A DNA stretch of 64,000 nt from Bifidobacterium sp. (GTDB taxonomy: Bacteria > Actinomycetota > Actinomycetes > Actinomycetales > Bifidobacteriaceae): positions 55,589 through 119,588 of the forward strand of contig JALCCT010000006.1 in the NCBI GenBank assembly GCA_022640915.1, written 5' to 3'. The notes beneath the pieces were generated by a model. The model worked only from the letters and a program-made list of their open reading frames with translations. It was not told the origin of the DNA and ran no database searches. Each line of letters starts with the position of its first letter. Position 1 is the stretch's first letter. This document shows, one piece after another, positions 48,262 through 57,244 of this stretch. The translations under genes were made by a program, and so were the position numbers.

Positions 48262-48941
48262 GATGATAGTGCGGCCGCATAGGGCTGATTGATGCATTTA
48301 GGCAGGTATGGATCTTGATCCCTGAGCTGTTTTGGTGATACTGAGGTTGATGGGTGTTTTGGCGCTGCAGTAGACGGTTGCAGATGCTGTTTCCACAACG
48401 CTTCATCGAGCAACGTCGACGTAGGTTTCTTGGTTTGGTGAAGATATATTGACGTTGGTACCGTGTGCACACGGCCCCGTTGTGTTCAGTCCCTGTCAGT
48501 TCCTGTCAGTTCCTTTAGCGCCAGTGTATAGATCGAGAAGGTATTTGTAGAAGGCAGGCATAGTCTGGTTAATGTCTTATGCGCAGCATTGGAACCATGG
48601 CCTGTGATTTCTTGCCGTGTTGTTTGACGTTGTGACGAGAGCCTACACACTGCGATATCCAACCGTGGTAGGGAAGTATGACGTGAGGAATTGTATTTAG
48701 CAGTTTTCCGGTATGAAATTGATTTTCCTTGTGAAATCGGATAGTAATTTTTATTATCTGTCTACTATTTGTTTTGTACTTTACGGTATGCGAATTGCGT
48801 GATAGAGAACAGTGCTGAAAGAAAACGGAACAATAGTTCTATTCAACGGATGCTTGATGCGGATCTGAGGCAGTAGCATAGAACAGGATGCTGAAAATGT
48901 GACTTGCTTGAGAGGCGAAAGGCAAAGGAAAGAGTTCGTAT

Positions 48942-49634
48942 ATGGTGGAGTACGTAGTTCATACAGATGTAGAAATAGAAGAATCGGGAGTCGCTGAGCA
49001 GATATTAGGCGATACCGCTTTTACTGTCTGCCAATTGTTTCACGTGAAACTTTCCAAGGAAGGAGTGTTACGCGGGATCATTGGGCCTCGTGATAGTGAG
49101 ATCCTTTGGGAACGGCATATCCTGAATTCTGCGGCTATTGTGCCGTTCATTCGGCAGGCTGCTGCTGGTCGAAAGCGGAAGACTGTGGCCGATGTAGGAA
49201 GCGGTGGTGGGTTCCCAGGGCTTGTCGCAGCGGCTTGTCTTCCCGATTATGAATTCACGCTTATTGAGCCTATGGAGAGACGGTGTTCATGGTTGCAAGA
49301 GTGTATTGGTCTCATGCAGCTACACAATGTTCGGATACTGCGTAATCGTGCTGAAGAAGCTATTGCCCGTATGCACACCGACCATTCATTTCATTCGTTT
49401 ACCGTTGTTACATGCCGAGCGGTTGCACCTATGAAAAGACTCAGCGCATGGACGCTGCCACTTGTCGCTTCCCAAGGGCAACTAATTGCGTTAAAAGGAC
49501 GGTCGGCCCAGGCAGAGATCGAGAAAAGCTCTGCAGCAATAGCGAAGTCAGGCGGATTCAGGCCTCGGGTCGTAGAGGCGACAGTCGGACCTGATATGGA
49601 CCCTACTCACGTAGTGATCATCGATAAACACTAG
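48942..49634 (+). CDS. rsmG: 16S rRNA (guanine527-N7)-methyltransferase RsmG (GidB)
   Basis: [68 protein letters not shown]. Confidence 0.96.
   Translation: MVEYVVHTDVEIEESGVAEQILGDTAFTVCQLFHVKLSKEGVLRGIIGPRDSEILWERHILNSAAIVPFIRQAAAGRKRKTVADVGSGGGFPGLVAAACLPDYEFTLIEPMERRCSWLQECIGLMQLHNVRILRNRAEEAIARMHTDHSFHSFTVVTCRAVAPMKRLSAWTLPLVASQGQLIALKGRSAQAEIEKSSAAIAKSGGFRPRVVEATVGPDMDPTHVVIIDKH
49036..49051. promoter_or_regulatory. parS: parS site inside rsmG
   Basis: TGTTTCACGTGAAACT (15/16). Confidence 0.9.
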
Positions 49635-50151
49635 TTGGAATACATGAGGTTACTTGCGTTGCCTATAAGGAAGGGCAGAGCGAACATATGTTTTGAGTAC
49701 GTTCCGCATGGGTTGCTGTGTTGGAGTTTTGGTTACCAGCATTGATGGGTTGTGGTCTGAGTTGAAACCGTGCTGTGCCGCGCGATGATGTCTGCTGGTT
49801 AGTTCTTTCAAGGCACGAACGTGATGGCGAGTGTACAAACTGGGTTCACGCCTCGGGTGCCGCAAAGATGCATTAAGGCATCCGAGCGTCAAGCAGTTGA
49901 AAATGTTAGCAGGTCCGAGGCGTGTAGCAATCTATTTAGGCAATGCAACCTATCGAACAGGCTCAGCACTTGAGCATGCTCTTTATGCTATCGTCGTTGA
50001 GACATAACGATTTGATTTATTCGTGACATTTTCTGACTCAAGTGATCGAAGCCTTCATTCCAGGTTATGAATCTGACCTCATTCAATTACAAATGGATAT
50101 GGTCAGACTGTTGCAAGTCGCAGATACGAGGATTATTTTAATGGTGCATTC

Positions 50152-50201
50152 GAATTTCGCATGGGAGATGTTTCACGTGAAACATCTCCCATGCGAAATT
50201 C
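50152..50201. repeat. parS: Perfect 50-bp palindrome centred on parS
   Basis: GAATTTCGCATGGGAGATGTTTCAC|GTGAAACATCTCCCATGCGAAATTC; contains perfect parS TGTTTCACGTGAAACA at 50169-50184. Confidence 0.97.
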
Positions 50202-50212
50202 TAATTACCAAG

Positions 50213-50361
50213 TTATCCACAGCATTTTGCTGCACTCAGACTTATACACAGAAAATGTGCATAAGTCTGAGTGCAGCAAAACCATTCTCGTATTTATGCT
50301 TGTGGTAATCGAAAGAGAAGTTATCCACATAGTTGTTCATAGTTATCCACACTTATACACA
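50213..50361. other. DnaA-box cluster upstream of parA
   Basis: TTATCCACA at 50213-50221, 50321-50329, 50343-50351; degenerate TTATACACA at 50242-50250 and 50353-50361; TGTGCATAA at 50256-50264. Confidence 0.85.
50225..50281. repeat. 57-nt inverted repeat (21-bp perfect arms)
   Basis: TTTTGCTGCACTCAGACTTAT-acacagaaaatgtgc-ATAAGTCTGAGTGCAGCAAAA. Confidence 0.97.
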
Positions 50362-50489
50362 GTATTGAACAAAATGCCGAAGATCTGATCTGTCCACCCG
50401 AGTGACGAAACTGGAACAACTGTCATTCGCGACTTGAAGCCGTCGACGGCTGCTACTCGTTAGGAAACAGAAGGGAAAGGGCATTCGTT

Positions 50490-51434
50490 ATGGAATCTGC
50501 TGCGGAAACCATTCAACGTATTTTTGGCGATGCCCAGAGTTCAGTTGGCGCCGAAATGGCAGAGACAACTACGCTGTATAAGCGTCTCCATGAGACCGTT
50601 TTTCCCAAGCCATCTTCGACGAGATATATAGCAGTCGCAAATCAAAAGGGCGGGGTTGGCAAAACATCGACGACGGTGAATATCGCTGCGGCACTTGCAC
50701 AGGCAGGTGCCCATGTCTTGCTGATTGATATGGATCCGCAGGGGAATGCTTCTACAGCACTTGGTGCACGGCATAATTCAGGCGATGCATCGGTGTACGA
50801 CGTTCTCGAAGAACGAATGGGAATAGAGAAGGTCAAGCAGCAATGCGCTGAGTTCCCTTCGCTTGACGTTGTCCCCTCCTCGATTGATCTCAGCGGCGCC
50901 GAACTCGAAGTAGCTAATTTAAATGGAAGAACGTATCTGCTCAAACAAGCTTTGGAGTCGTTCATAGCGCAATCTAGCGATCACTATGACTATATCTTCA
51001 TCGACTGTCCCCCAAGCCTCGGGTTGTTGGTCATCAACGCTATGTGCGCTGTTACTGAGATGCTTATTCCTATTCAGGCTGAGTATTATGCCCTCGAAGG
51101 TCTTGGTCAACTCATTCACACCATCGGACTTGTGCAAGAGCATTATAATTCTTCGTTGCTGGTTTCGACGATGCTGGTCACAATGTTTGATAAGCGTACA
51201 TTGCTTAGCCGAGAAGTATATGAGGAAGTGAAAAAGCATTATCCCAGTATTGTGCTGAATACGACTATTCCTAGGACTGTCAAGATTTCGGAAGCACCCA
51301 GCTTCGGACAAAGCGTGATCAGTTATGATCCCCGAGGAATGGGAGCGGTGGCATACGTGGAGGCTGCTTTAGAGATTGCACAACGGTCGCCTGTAGTCTT
51401 AGCCGCGATTGAATCAAAACAACGAGAGGACTGA
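50490..51434 (+). CDS. parA: Chromosome partitioning ATPase ParA
   Basis: IAVANQKGGVGKTSTTVNIAAALAQAGAHVLLIDMDPQGNASTALG; YIFIDCPPSLGLLVINAM. Confidence 0.98.
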   Translation: MESAAETIQRIFGDAQSSVGAEMAETTTLYKRLHETVFPKPSSTRYIAVANQKGGVGKTSTTVNIAAALAQAGAHVLLIDMDPQGNASTALGARHNSGDASVYDVLEERMGIEKVKQQCAEFPSLDVVPSSIDLSGAELEVANLNGRTYLLKQALESFIAQSSDHYDYIFIDCPPSLGLLVINAMCAVTEMLIPIQAEYYALEGLGQLIHTIGLVQEHYNSSLLVSTMLVTMFDKRTLLSREVYEEVKKHYPSIVLNTTIPRTVKISEAPSFGQSVISYDPRGMGAVAYVEAALEIAQRSPVVLAAIESKQRED

Positions 51435-51435
51435 C

Positions 51436-52971
51436 ATGGCTACGAAATCACGGTTAGGCAAGGGCCTTGGAGCATTATTCCCAGACCTTCCCGGGGAGCC
51501 GTTGTCGCTGAGCGCGAATGAAGATGAACAGAGCGTTGCACAAGCCGTTGTTGATGACTCTGCTGCTGATCATGCAGTGGCGAATTCAAATTCGTATGAG
51601 AGTGCGGAGCAGCCTGAGGTCTCAACAGATCCTGCGGCGGCAGATCGAACGCATCAAGCAGATCCGAAGGGGAAATTATCCACCAGGCACAAGCACCCAG
51701 CAAAGCACGATGTTTCACGTGAAACATCCAAAAGCACGGGAAAGAAACGTGTGAGCGTTCCCACGCTGAGTGAAATAGTGCATCCAAGCGACGTGTTCTT
51801 CGGTGCGACAGGCGATATAACAACTGCTCGAAGGCGTAATGAAAGCGTTCAGGACGATGCTATGGACGCGAGACAGGTTTCTCCGAACAGCAGAGAGACC
51901 GCGAATGTCGGTGCAGAGTTCATCTCTCACGATGATGAAATTGCTTCGTCTGAAACTGAACTTGCTCCGGTGCAGGGTGGATACCTTGCTGAGATCAAAG
52001 TTTCTGATGTTGGCCCTAATCTTCATCAACCCCGAACTGTGTTTGATGAAGACGAATTAAAAGAACTCGCCGACTCGATACAAGAGGTTGGTGTACTGCA
52101 GCCAATTGTTGTGCGAAAACGTCCACAGAACCAGCAACCTGAAAACAACACAAAGAGTTCCGGCCCTGGGGCTTCGCTAGCGCGTACAAACAGAATCGAA
52201 CACGTAAAAGCAGGGATTGCAACTCATGATGAGACGCACAATGTACCGAGCTCGGCTTCTGACGTTTCGGCATCTCCGGCTATGGACAGCGTCTATGAGC
52301 TAATTATGGGGGAGCGTCGCTGGAGGGCTTCTCAGCTCGCCGGTCTTGAAACGATCCCGGCTATAGTCAAAACTACTGCTGATGACGATATGCTCCGGGA
52401 TGCCCTCTTGGAGAATCTTCATCGCGTGAATCTGAATCCCTTGGAAGAAGCCGCAGCATTTCAGCAAATGATCAAGGAATTCGGCTTGACTCAAGCTGAG
52501 CTGTCTCGTGCGATTTCAAAGTCCCGTCCACAGATCGCCAATACCTTACGGCTGTTGAATCTTCCTGGCTCAGTACAGAAGAAAGTCGCGGCCGGAGTAC
52601 TTTCCGCTGGTCACGCCCGTGCACTGCTGTCGCTTCCTACCCAGGCAGAAATGGACAAGCTTGCAACAAGGATCATAGCTGAAGGGCTTTCCGTCCGCAG
52701 TACCGAGGAAATCGTAGCGATATCGTCTGCGTCAGCTGATCAGCCAGCGAAGGCGAAGGCACCGAAGAAGAATCCGTGGCTGGATTCGCCGATTCAGCGT
52801 AATCTGGAGAATCATCTTGATACTAAAGTGTCTATCAAGGGAAACCACAAACACGGCAGAATTGAAATCGTTTTCTCATCCCCTGAGGACATGGATCGCA
52901 TCGTTGATCTACTGATGCCAAATACTGGTGCAGCAGCTAATTCCGTGACAGCACATACTGAGTGGGTCTAA
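51436..52971 (+). CDS. parB: Chromosome partitioning protein ParB (CTPase/DNA-binding), with internal insertion
   Basis: MATKSRLGKGLGALFPD; LHQPRTVFDEDELKELADSIQEVGVLQPIVVR; ELIMGERRWRASQLAGLETIPAIV; ENLHRVNLNPLEEAAAFQQMIKEFGLTQAELSRAISKSRPQIANTLRLL. Confidence 0.97.
   Translation: MATKSRLGKGLGALFPDLPGEPLSLSANEDEQSVAQAVVDDSAADHAVANSNSYESAEQPEVSTDPAAADRTHQADPKGKLSTRHKHPAKHDVSRETSKSTGKKRVSVPTLSEIVHPSDVFFGATGDITTARRRNESVQDDAMDARQVSPNSRETANVGAEFISHDDEIASSETELAPVQGGYLAEIKVSDVGPNLHQPRTVFDEDELKELADSIQEVGVLQPIVVRKRPQNQQPENNTKSSGPGASLARTNRIEHVKAGIATHDETHNVPSSASDVSASPAMDSVYELIMGERRWRASQLAGLETIPAIVKTTADDDMLRDALLENLHRVNLNPLEEAAAFQQMIKEFGLTQAELSRAISKSRPQIANTLRLLNLPGSVQKKVAAGVLSAGHARALLSLPTQAEMDKLATRIIAEGLSVRSTEEIVAISSASADQPAKAKAPKKNPWLDSPIQRNLENHLDTKVSIKGNHKHGRIEIVFSSPEDMDRIVDLLMPNTGAAANSVTAHTEWV
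51711..51726. promoter_or_regulatory. parS: parS site inside parB
   Basis: TGTTTCACGTGAAACA, exact consensus. Confidence 0.93.
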
Positions 52972-53174
52972 CCAACACTGAGGCAACATGAGTGCAGCAC
53001 TGACAGGCTCAGGGGTTGATACAGCTGCTCGCAATCTTGGTGAATGAAGCATCTCAAATTCGTTGTTTCACGGTTTAGTGCATGTTGCGCGGGCAAACTA
53101 TTGTATGGCGTGTAAAAGCCGTATGGCTAATATGCCATGCTAGAAAGATGCAGATTATACAGCACAGCGTAGCT

Positions 53175-53210
53175 GTTGATTATGGGCAGCTAAAGTTACC
53201 CATAATCAAC
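53175..53210. terminator. Stem-loop between convergent parB and trxB
   Basis: GTTGATTATGGG-cagctaaagtta-CCCATAATCAAC, 12-bp perfect stem. Confidence 0.55.
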
Positions 53211-53340
53211 GCTATAGGCAGTTGTCATGAGTTGCTCGGCATGAGTGTCAATACGAGACAACAGGCTGATGATCCATTTACGATATGGCACTAGCCCACT
53301 GCACGGCAAGCAACGCTAAATCCAGCTTCACTCACCGAGC

Positions 53341-54270
53341 TCATCCCAAATATTCCTGTGCATCGAGGGCGGCGCGGCAACCGGTGCCTGCAGCGGAGAT
53401 AGCCTGTCGGTATACGCTGTCGACGCAGTCACCAGCAGCGAATACTCCGGCAAGAGAGGTTCGCGTAGAGGCGCCTTCAGTCGTGATGTAGCCCTGCTTG
53501 TCGAGCGCCAATGCGCCGTCGAGGAATCTAGTGGAAGGGTTGTGTCCGATGGCGACAAAGACACCGCTGGCCGGAATCGTTGTGACCTCACCGGTTTTGA
53601 TGTTCTTCACCGTGACCGATTCAGCCTCCTTATCGTTGCCGTTGACCTGCTCGACAACGGAATCAAGCACGAAGGAGAGCTTATCGTTGGCTTTGCCGCG
53701 ATCGACCATGATCTTGGAGGCGCGGAACTCGTCGCGGCGGTGAATCAGCGTGACTGAGGAGCCGAAGCGCGTGAGGAAGTCGGCGTCCTGGAAGGCGCTG
53801 TCACCGCCACCGACCACGACGATGGGCTTATCGCGGAAGAAGAAGCCATCGCAGGTTGCGCAATAGGAAACGCCACGGCCTGAATATTCCGCCTCGCCAG
53901 GAACACCCAGCTTCCTATAATCAGAGCCGGTCGTAATGACTACTGCGCGGGCCTGATAGCTGTCGCCGCCGTCGCAGGTGATACTTTTTACATCGCTGTT
54001 GAGATCGACCGATACGACATCATCCCAGATAATTTCTGCGCCGAATTTCTCGGCTTGGTGCTGCATCGCATCCATGAGGTCTGGCCCCAGAATGCCGTCG
54101 GGGAAGCCTGGATAATTCTCTACTTCGGTAGTATTCACCAGTTGGCCGCCGGGAGTGACAGCTCCGGCGATCACCAGCGGCTTGTAGCCAGCGCGGGCGA
54201 GATAGATTGCCGCTGTATAGCCGGCAGGGCCGGAGCCAATAATCACTGCATCACGTATGTTTTCAGTCAT
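53341..54270 (-). CDS. trxB: Thioredoxin reductase
   Basis: DAVIIGSGPAGYTAAIYLARAGYKPLVIAG; GVSYCATCDGFFFRDKPIVVVGGGDSAFQDA; GVFAAGDCVDSVYRQAISAAGTGCRAALDAQEYL. Confidence 0.97.
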   Translation of the reverse strand: MTENIRDAVIIGSGPAGYTAAIYLARAGYKPLVIAGAVTPGGQLVNTTEVENYPGFPDGILGPDLMDAMQHQAEKFGAEIIWDDVVSVDLNSDVKSITCDGGDSYQARAVVITTGSDYRKLGVPGEAEYSGRGVSYCATCDGFFFRDKPIVVVGGGDSAFQDADFLTRFGSSVTLIHRRDEFRASKIMVDRGKANDKLSFVLDSVVEQVNGNDKEAESVTVKNIKTGEVTTIPASGVFVAIGHNPSTRFLDGALALDKQGYITTEGASTRTSLAGVFAAGDCVDSVYRQAISAAGTGCRAALDAQEYLG

Positions 54271-54327
54271 AGGCACCACGCTACCATTACCGGTGCTGGA
54301 AGGTGTGCCTTGAGCGCAATGCAATTC

Positions 54328-55503
54328 TCAGCTATGCGGTTGGACACGATCCTGGCGCAGCACTGACTCCACAAGCTGCGAGTAAAGATCAGCCAGATCG
54401 TATCCGGCGGCGATGGCAGCTTGCGGCAGTAACGAGGTGTCGGTCATGCCGGGGGCGACATTCGATTCGAGGAATCTCGGCACGCCGTCAGCATCAACGA
54501 TAAAGTCCGTGCGTGAAATGTCGCGCAGGCTCAGGGTCCTGTGTGCTGCCAGCGCCGCATCTTGCGTGGCCTGGAGCACTGTGGCGGGAAGGCGGGCAGG
54601 AACATAAAAATCAGTAGGCCCAGGAGTGTAGCGGGCGTCGTAATCATACGTGCCGTTCGGTGTCACTATCTCCAGCGGCGGCAGCACCAGCGGCTCACCA
54701 TCGATCTCCAACACTGAAACCGAGACCTCTGTGCCGCTGACCGCTCGCTCGACCAGTGCAACCTCGCCATAAGCGAAGCAGCTTACCATGGCCTGCGGCA
54801 GTTGCCTCGCATCGGTCACGAATGTACAGCCGAGCGCCGAACCGCCCATCGTGGGTTTAACGAACAGCGGTAAACCCAGTGAATCGACAAGCAGCTCCAT
54901 GACTTTGTTTGCGCCGAGCTCGCGGAACATCGATTCGGGCAGGGTGACTGAATGCGAAGTATGCAACCCTGCGAGCTTGCGCACGACATTCTTCGCGATG
55001 GGTTTGCTCCATGCTGTGCGCGAGGCCTTGGCGCGCGAACCGATATATGGCAGCGCCTCCATCTCGAGGATGTCGCGGATGGAGCCGTCTTCGCCGTTTG
55101 CTCCATGCAGCAGTGGCCAGACAATGTCGGGCCGGGTATCAGGATCCGACAGATACTGCAACAACTCACTGTCCATATCGTGGAAGCCGACCTTCCAGCC
55201 GGCGTCATCGAGAAAGCCACCGACGCGATGACCTGAACTGAGGGATACATCGCGCTCGTGGCTCAGGCCGCCGCAGATGATGAGCACCTTGGTTTCCCCC
55301 CGTGACCGCAGTTTGGGGGCAGCAGTGGCCGCCTGCGTAGCTCTCTGTGCGGCTTTCCTATGAGCAGGTGATTGGCGCCGCATGGTCGCCTTGTAGCTGG
55401 TATGTTCTGAATTGTCTGACTCGCCGGCATGTGCCGCCGCTGGATTGTTCTGGTCCGATTGCGTTGCCGCGTCGGCGGAAGGATCGTCCTGAATCGTTGC
55501 CAT
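54328..55503 (-). CDS. D-alanine--D-alanine ligase family protein with N-terminal extension
   Basis: KVLIICGGLSHERDVSLSSG; WPLLHGANGEDGSIRDILEMEALPYIGS; LFVKPTMGGSALGCTFV; SRTDFIVDADGVPRFLESNVAPGMTDTSLLPQAA. Confidence 0.88.
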   Translation of the reverse strand: MATIQDDPSADAATQSDQNNPAAAHAGESDNSEHTSYKATMRRQSPAHRKAAQRATQAATAAPKLRSRGETKVLIICGGLSHERDVSLSSGHRVGGFLDDAGWKVGFHDMDSELLQYLSDPDTRPDIVWPLLHGANGEDGSIRDILEMEALPYIGSRAKASRTAWSKPIAKNVVRKLAGLHTSHSVTLPESMFRELGANKVMELLVDSLGLPLFVKPTMGGSALGCTFVTDARQLPQAMVSCFAYGEVALVERAVSGTEVSVSVLEIDGEPLVLPPLEIVTPNGTYDYDARYTPGPTDFYVPARLPATVLQATQDAALAAHRTLSLRDISRTDFIVDADGVPRFLESNVAPGMTDTSLLPQAAIAAGYDLADLYSQLVESVLRQDRVQPHS

Positions 55504-55664
55504 GGCGTTCGCCTTTCTTGGAAACCTTGTCACTGTGTTGTATGTGCTGTGTTCCATATCACTGCATTATGTGTCATTCGTTATATGTTTTGCGTTATGC
55601 CGGCGAAGATATCGCGTGTTGATCGCGCTGCGAAATGCCACGATACTGACCGCAGCCATCCGAC

Positions 55665-56984
55665 TTACGGAATATGCGGGCCGGGATGCTCAGAGTCGTG
55701 CGGATCGGGATCGGGCACTCCGCTGGTTCCGAAGAGCTCGGTGGTCGCGCGCTCGGCATCGATTACGCCGGCCAGACGCCGGATGCCTTCGTGAATGCGC
55801 TCAGGCGTGGGATAGCAGAACGACAGGCGCATATGATGGCGGCCTTCGCCGTTCATGTAGAATCCTGTTCCGGCCACGTAGGCGACTTTGGCAGTGACTG
55901 CACGCGGTAGCATCGCGCGCGAATCGAGTCCCTCGGGGATCTTGAGCCAGATGTAGAAGCCTCCTTTGGGCTTGTGCCACGAGCAGTACGGCAAGTACTC
56001 TCGCAGTGCGGCATCCATTGTGTCGCAGCGCTTTTTGTACATACCGCGATAGTCGTTGATCTGCTTCTTCCAGTCAAAATTGTCCAGATACGTGGTGATC
56101 GTGAGCTGACTCATATTCGGCGGGCATAGAATCGAGGCCTCGTTGGCCAGCACGAGTTTCTGCCGGATACCCAGTGGCGCGAGCATCCACGCGATACGCA
56201 TGCCCGGGGCGATGATCTTGGAGAAACTCGAAAGATACACGACATTTTGATTGTCCATCGAACGCAGCGCCGGGTAAGTTTGCCCGTTGAAACCGAGCAG
56301 GCCGTAAGGATTGTCTTCGACGATGAGGACATGGTATTTACGCGCGATCTCAAGAATGCGAGGTCGGCGCTCGATGCTCAGCGTCACGCCGGCTGGGTTA
56401 TGGAAATTCGGCACGGTGTAGAGAAACTTGACCTTTTTGCCCAGCTTACGCTGCTCGACGATAGCTTCCTCGAAGGATTCGGGGATCAATCCGTTCTCGT
56501 CGAGCATGACGTTGACGACCGTAACCTGGAAGGACTGGAACACGCCGAGCGCGCCGACGTAATTCGGCGCCTCGGAGAGCACGACATCGCCTGGGTCGCA
56601 CATAATGCGCGTGATGAGGTCGAGGGCGTTCTGCGAGCCGTTGGTAATGACCACATCGTCGGGATGGGCATCAGTGATGCCCTCAAGCTCCATGATCTGC
56701 AGCACATCCTCGCGCAAATGCGGGTCTCCTTGCGCGGAGCCATACTGCCACGCCACATCGCCCCGCTCGACCATCATCTTGGCGATGAGTTCGGAGAGCT
56801 CCTTGAACGGCATATATTCGAGATAGGGCATGCCGCCGGCGAGCGAAACCACTTCAGGTCTGGAGGCCACTGCGAACAACGCTCGGATCTCGGAGGCTCG
56901 CATAGCCTCCGCGCGGGCGGCATATGAGCCGTACCAAGGATCGTTTTTGATGACCTTCGAAGATGGAGTGTCGGTTTCGGACAT
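55665..56984 (-). CDS. PLP-dependent aminotransferase (class I/II, 2-aminoadipate/MocR-C-terminal-like)
   Basis: QYGSAQGDPHLREDVLQIMELEGI; VEDNPYGLLGF; YLSSFSKIIAPGMRIAWMLAP PLP-lysine motif; start at MSETDTPSS. Confidence 0.9.
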   Translation of the reverse strand: MSETDTPSSKVIKNDPWYGSYAARAEAMRASEIRALFAVASRPEVVSLAGGMPYLEYMPFKELSELIAKMMVERGDVAWQYGSAQGDPHLREDVLQIMELEGITDAHPDDVVITNGSQNALDLITRIMCDPGDVVLSEAPNYVGALGVFQSFQVTVVNVMLDENGLIPESFEEAIVEQRKLGKKVKFLYTVPNFHNPAGVTLSIERRPRILEIARKYHVLIVEDNPYGLLGFNGQTYPALRSMDNQNVVYLSSFSKIIAPGMRIAWMLAPLGIRQKLVLANEASILCPPNMSQLTITTYLDNFDWKKQINDYRGMYKKRCDTMDAALREYLPYCSWHKPKGGFYIWLKIPEGLDSRAMLPRAVTAKVAYVAGTGFYMNGEGRHHMRLSFCYPTPERIHEGIRRLAGVIDAERATTELFGTSGVPDPDPHDSEHPGPHIP

Positions 56985-57244
56985 GCTACAGCCTTTCTTC
57001 ACAATGCATCCGACGATGCACGGCATGACGCGTCCCGTTTGCATCCATTCCCCCGCGCTGGGCCGCGAACGGCATGCGCGCAGGCTCGGCGTTGAAGCGT
57101 AGACGTATAGGGAAATTCTAGTCGGACGAGCGGAAGAACGATCAGCGACGTTCAAAAGGTCACGACTTTGACACGCACACTCTGCAGCTGGAGATAGCGA
57201 CCGGAAAGCTGCGTGGCAGCGTGCGATGAGGCTGGTGCCTAGCG

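Noticed and set aside
49650-49892. 80-aa minus-strand ORF between rsmG and parA
   Set aside because: No SD, no recognisable family, opposite to flanking genes; most likely random.
50042-50308. 88-aa ORF over the parS/DnaA-box palindromes
   Set aside because: Runs through two long inverted repeats; no SD and no protein-like composition. The DNA structure explains the region better.
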